Under the pieces are notes generated by a model. The model was given only the letters and a program-made list of their open reading frames with translations. It did no database searches and was not told the origin of the DNA. DNA of 16,269 nucleotides from Gymnopilus junonius. Its lineage: Eukaryota; Basidiomycota; Agaricomycetes; Agaricales; Galerinaceae. Where the stretch lies: positions 1-16,269 of the forward strand of contig JADNYJ010000675.1 of the NCBI GenBank assembly GCA_015501075.1. Reading direction: 5' to 3'. Shown piece after piece: positions 13,718-16,269 of the stretch (the stretch's first letter is position 1; every line of letters starts with the position of its first letter). Position numbers and translations under genes: made by a program.

Positions 13718-16269
13718 TTATTGCCTTGATGCAATGGCAGACAGAAGGATGTCATAATCCAGCTTTGCAGCTACGCAGAAAGAAACATCAATCGCTCGGT
13801 CTTTAACAAGAATGTAAGAAAGACAGACCTTTGAGAATGAGCTGAATAAACACCCTTGCTAGTTCAGGCTCTTCCATCTGCAATCGCTGGATGTCTTCAT
13901 TACTAAACTTCCACAAGATGCAAGGCTGCTCAGCGATGACTGTGGCATTTCTCGGTGAATCTGACAAAGCAGACATCTCGCCGGCCAGCGTGCCAGCCAC
14001 CATCGACTCTTCAAACCGCTGTGTAGGGCTCTCGAACTCATACATCGCCCGCAAAACACCCGACTCTATGATGTACAATCCGGTGGATGGATCGCCTTGT
14101 TTCCAAAGCACATATCCTGCTGGAATGGATATACGCTGCAGGTATTTGCCAATAGGCCCGAAGAGCGTTGGGTCAATGTTCCATAGGATGAGAATGCCTT
14201 GGTAAGTGTGTTGATTGGCTCAGACTTGACATTAGGTCCAGTTTCTGAAAAAATCTCTGTGGCGATCATCCGATCTCCAGCATCATGCAGATGAGAATGT
14301 CTCGGTGAGCGCACGAAAGAGCCGATGAGATGGCTATATTCAATGTCGGCATCTTGCCGCCCAGGAACCACTGATGAGAATTAGTTAGACATCCTGCAGA
14401 AGAATAACTACTAATAAACATACTAAGAAAAGTTGCAGAAGTTTCAATTTTTTGCGACCTAAACCATGCATGCAGATACGCGTTTTCGGTCCTATAAATG
14501 CAAAGAACCCATGAGCTTCGCCCAAAGATCACTACTAAACACATTACACTCACACTCCATAGCATCATTAAACGTCAAGAACAACTCGACACCATGGGTT
14601 CTGAGTACTCAACACTCCTCAAGCCTTACCAATCGGCGAATCAATGGTAAATCCACAAAACACCAATGTGACCCTCTTGGCCGCCAACAGTCTCTGGATG
14701 CGCACAAATGCTTCAGCAGAAGACATATCCACGCCAGCGATGAGGGAAAGGTCGAGCATGAGGAATTGGATCGGCTGATGTAGCCAATAGGGCCCTTCCA
14801 AGAGATTGCGGATGGTTTCTTCAACATAGGCAATAGTGCGAAAAATAGAAACCCTGAATGAATATATTGCACTAAGAATGAAGAAATACCACAAGATTGT
14901 TATAAAACCCACCTTGAAGACGAAGAATGGTCGTTTGTTTTGACACCTCGCAGATATATGCGCGTTGCAAGCTCGGCCGCGTACTGCAGACACCGCCAAG
15001 TCTCCTGTATACATAGCACGTACACTCCGCAGCTGAGAGTTCTGCACAACGAAGAAGAAACCTATACAGAAATGGCACAATCAGCAACCAAAAAACCAAA
15101 GACAGAGCAGCAGCTACTCACAGCAAACAATGATCCCAAATAAAACACGATGACAAAGTCCCAGACAGTCATACAAACCATGATGCTGACGATGGTGATG
15201 TACTCTGACCAAGTAACATGATGTCGATTATCCCACAGAGCCTCTTTGACAAGATCAATTCCCAAAACATAGATGAGAGCACCAACGACAAGAACGGCTG
15301 AACAAGCGGAAAAGCGTCAGTCATAAGTCAGAGAGTGAAACTAGGGTCACGTACGTATAAATGCAATAGGTCCAGTCCCCATGATGAGCAAAGCAGCAGT
15401 AGCGACAGCAAGCAAGAATCCAGCGATGCGGTTGTCTCCGCCAACGCGATAAAATCTAACAATCGAATCATGAACTTCTTTTACCACAGAGGAAGATAAA
15501 CAGCATACAGAAGGGTGTTTACATAGATGAGGTAGTTTGGACTAACAGATAACATAGTGTCAGAAAGTGGTCCTAGCTGAGAGATTGAATCTAAAAAGAC
15601 ATACACGAAACCAAAGATACCAGAAAGGAGGTTAGAATAGCCATGTGCAATGAGTTCCTGGTTAGTATCGATGTCGATATTGAGAGAAACGGCTAAAGGA
15701 GGATAAGCAACTCTGGTTATCCGAACTAATAGCAATGGCTTACCAAGAGCAGGAACATTCAATGGCAGATGCAAGATGTTAAAGAATAGCCTACAAGGTT
15801 CAATGATCTTCAGAGCAATATTCAGGTAATGACTACACATCATCCATGTACAAAGTGAATTGTGTGGGCAACATCGACCATAAAGAACTATATCTCACAA
15901 GCCCAAAGTCTACAATCGACAGAGAGAGGAAAGGCGCATCAGCAACAAGTCCAAAAAAAAGTTCATAAGTTGACACAGAGAACGCACCAAAGTAAGACCA
16001 GAATTTATACCAAGGCTCATGCGCCGCAGCACCCATGTCAAATATCCATCCCGTCTTACGCAGACCTTCCAGATCCAACCCAGCAGCAAATACAACAACG
16101 TAAAAAACAACAGGAATAAAAATAAAATCTACAAACGTCATGCATCACACAATCAGAACTCAATGCTGAAACCGAAAAAAAAAAAGAAGAGCCACTCACA
16201 AGCCGGAAAGATGAGCTGATGGTATTTGTGCGTGATCACTCTCAGGAGGATGGCAAGAGCCAAAGGCAA
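13718..16269 (-). CDS. SulP-type transporter with STAS and cNMP-binding domains, 3' part
   Basis: SLC26/SulP family membrane transporter of the fungal type that ends in STAS plus a cyclic-nucleotide-binding fold (the group including the yeast vacuolar protein YGR125W). The 5' end is beyond 16269. Exons I infer, 5' to 3': 16269-16200, 16128-15988, 15909-15852, 15790-15744, 15692-15605, 15541-15509, 15455-15355, 15297-15122, 15061-14913, 14853-14554, 14491-14424, 14370-13829, 13770-13718; all 12 introns are 51-78 nt and GT..AG. Membrane part: FIFIPVVFYVVV, LFFNILHLPLNVPAL, VPNYLIYVNTLLFYRVGG, VLGIDLVKEALWD. STAS: FLMLDLSLIAGVDMSSAEAF. cNMP fold: GYVLWKQGDPSTGLYIIESG and GEMSALSDSPRNATV. It ends DYDILLSAIASRQ. 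Seven apparent 1-base losses (about 15148, 14978, 14839, 14621, 14610, 14492, 14175) break the frame, so it is a pseudogene or carries sequence errors. Confidence 0.88.

Overview
The window looks like a piece of a filamentous basidiomycete (probably Agaricomycete) genome. Supporting signs are a host gene with a dozen 51-78 nt GT..AG introns, a Gypsy element of the type common in mushroom genomes, a fragment resembling the N-terminus of Agaricomycete Helitron proteins, a fungal-style CHAT-domain gene and LysM repeats. The taxon is inferred from these families; no marker gene fixes the species.

Layout. Positions 1-855 are AT-rich with no recognisable gene. 860-4158 (minus) is a broken Ty3/Gypsy element holding gag, protease, reverse transcriptase and RNase H, but no integrase core and no LTRs. 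4163-4788 is a small terminal-inverted-repeat element packed with CAGTTA/AACTGG/ACCGGT motifs. It is wedged between the Gypsy gag end and a Helitron-like protein fragment (4789-5449, minus). 5757-6293 (minus) is an open reading frame for a small protein with a signal peptide and an in-frame repetitive hydrophobic tail; two short tandem-repeat patches lie in and upstream of it. 6789-11468 is a structurally complete Ty1/Copia retrotransposon (minus) with 218/219 bp LTRs, a 5 bp target duplication, a half-tRNA-Met primer site and a polypurine tract. It split a host reading frame whose two halves (11474-11767 and 6721-6788) rejoin in phase when the element is removed. About 12000-12430 (minus) is a decayed two-LysM gene, and 12702-13541 (plus) is a CHAT-domain pseudogene. 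13718-16269 (minus) is the 3' part, at least 13 exons, of a SulP-type transporter with STAS and cyclic-nucleotide-binding domains; its 5' end lies outside the window.

The unifying observation is the mode of decay. The two Copia LTRs differ by 11 substitutions, all transitions, 10 of them at real or inferable CpG sites; two CpGs have decayed to TG in one LTR and CA in the other. Nine of eleven in-frame stops in the Copia polyprotein are TGA, several at invariant Arg positions (CGA to TGA). Similar TGA stops break the Gypsy, the Helitron fragment and the CHAT gene. This points to cytosine-methylation-driven C-to-T decay.

The SulP gene shows a different pattern: clean splice sites and conserved sequence, but about seven apparent single-base deletions, mostly in short homopolymers and all in its 3' two thirds. 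That suggests either a young pseudogene or sequence error. I see no operon-like system here; the region reads as a transposon-rich accessory segment next to one conserved host gene.
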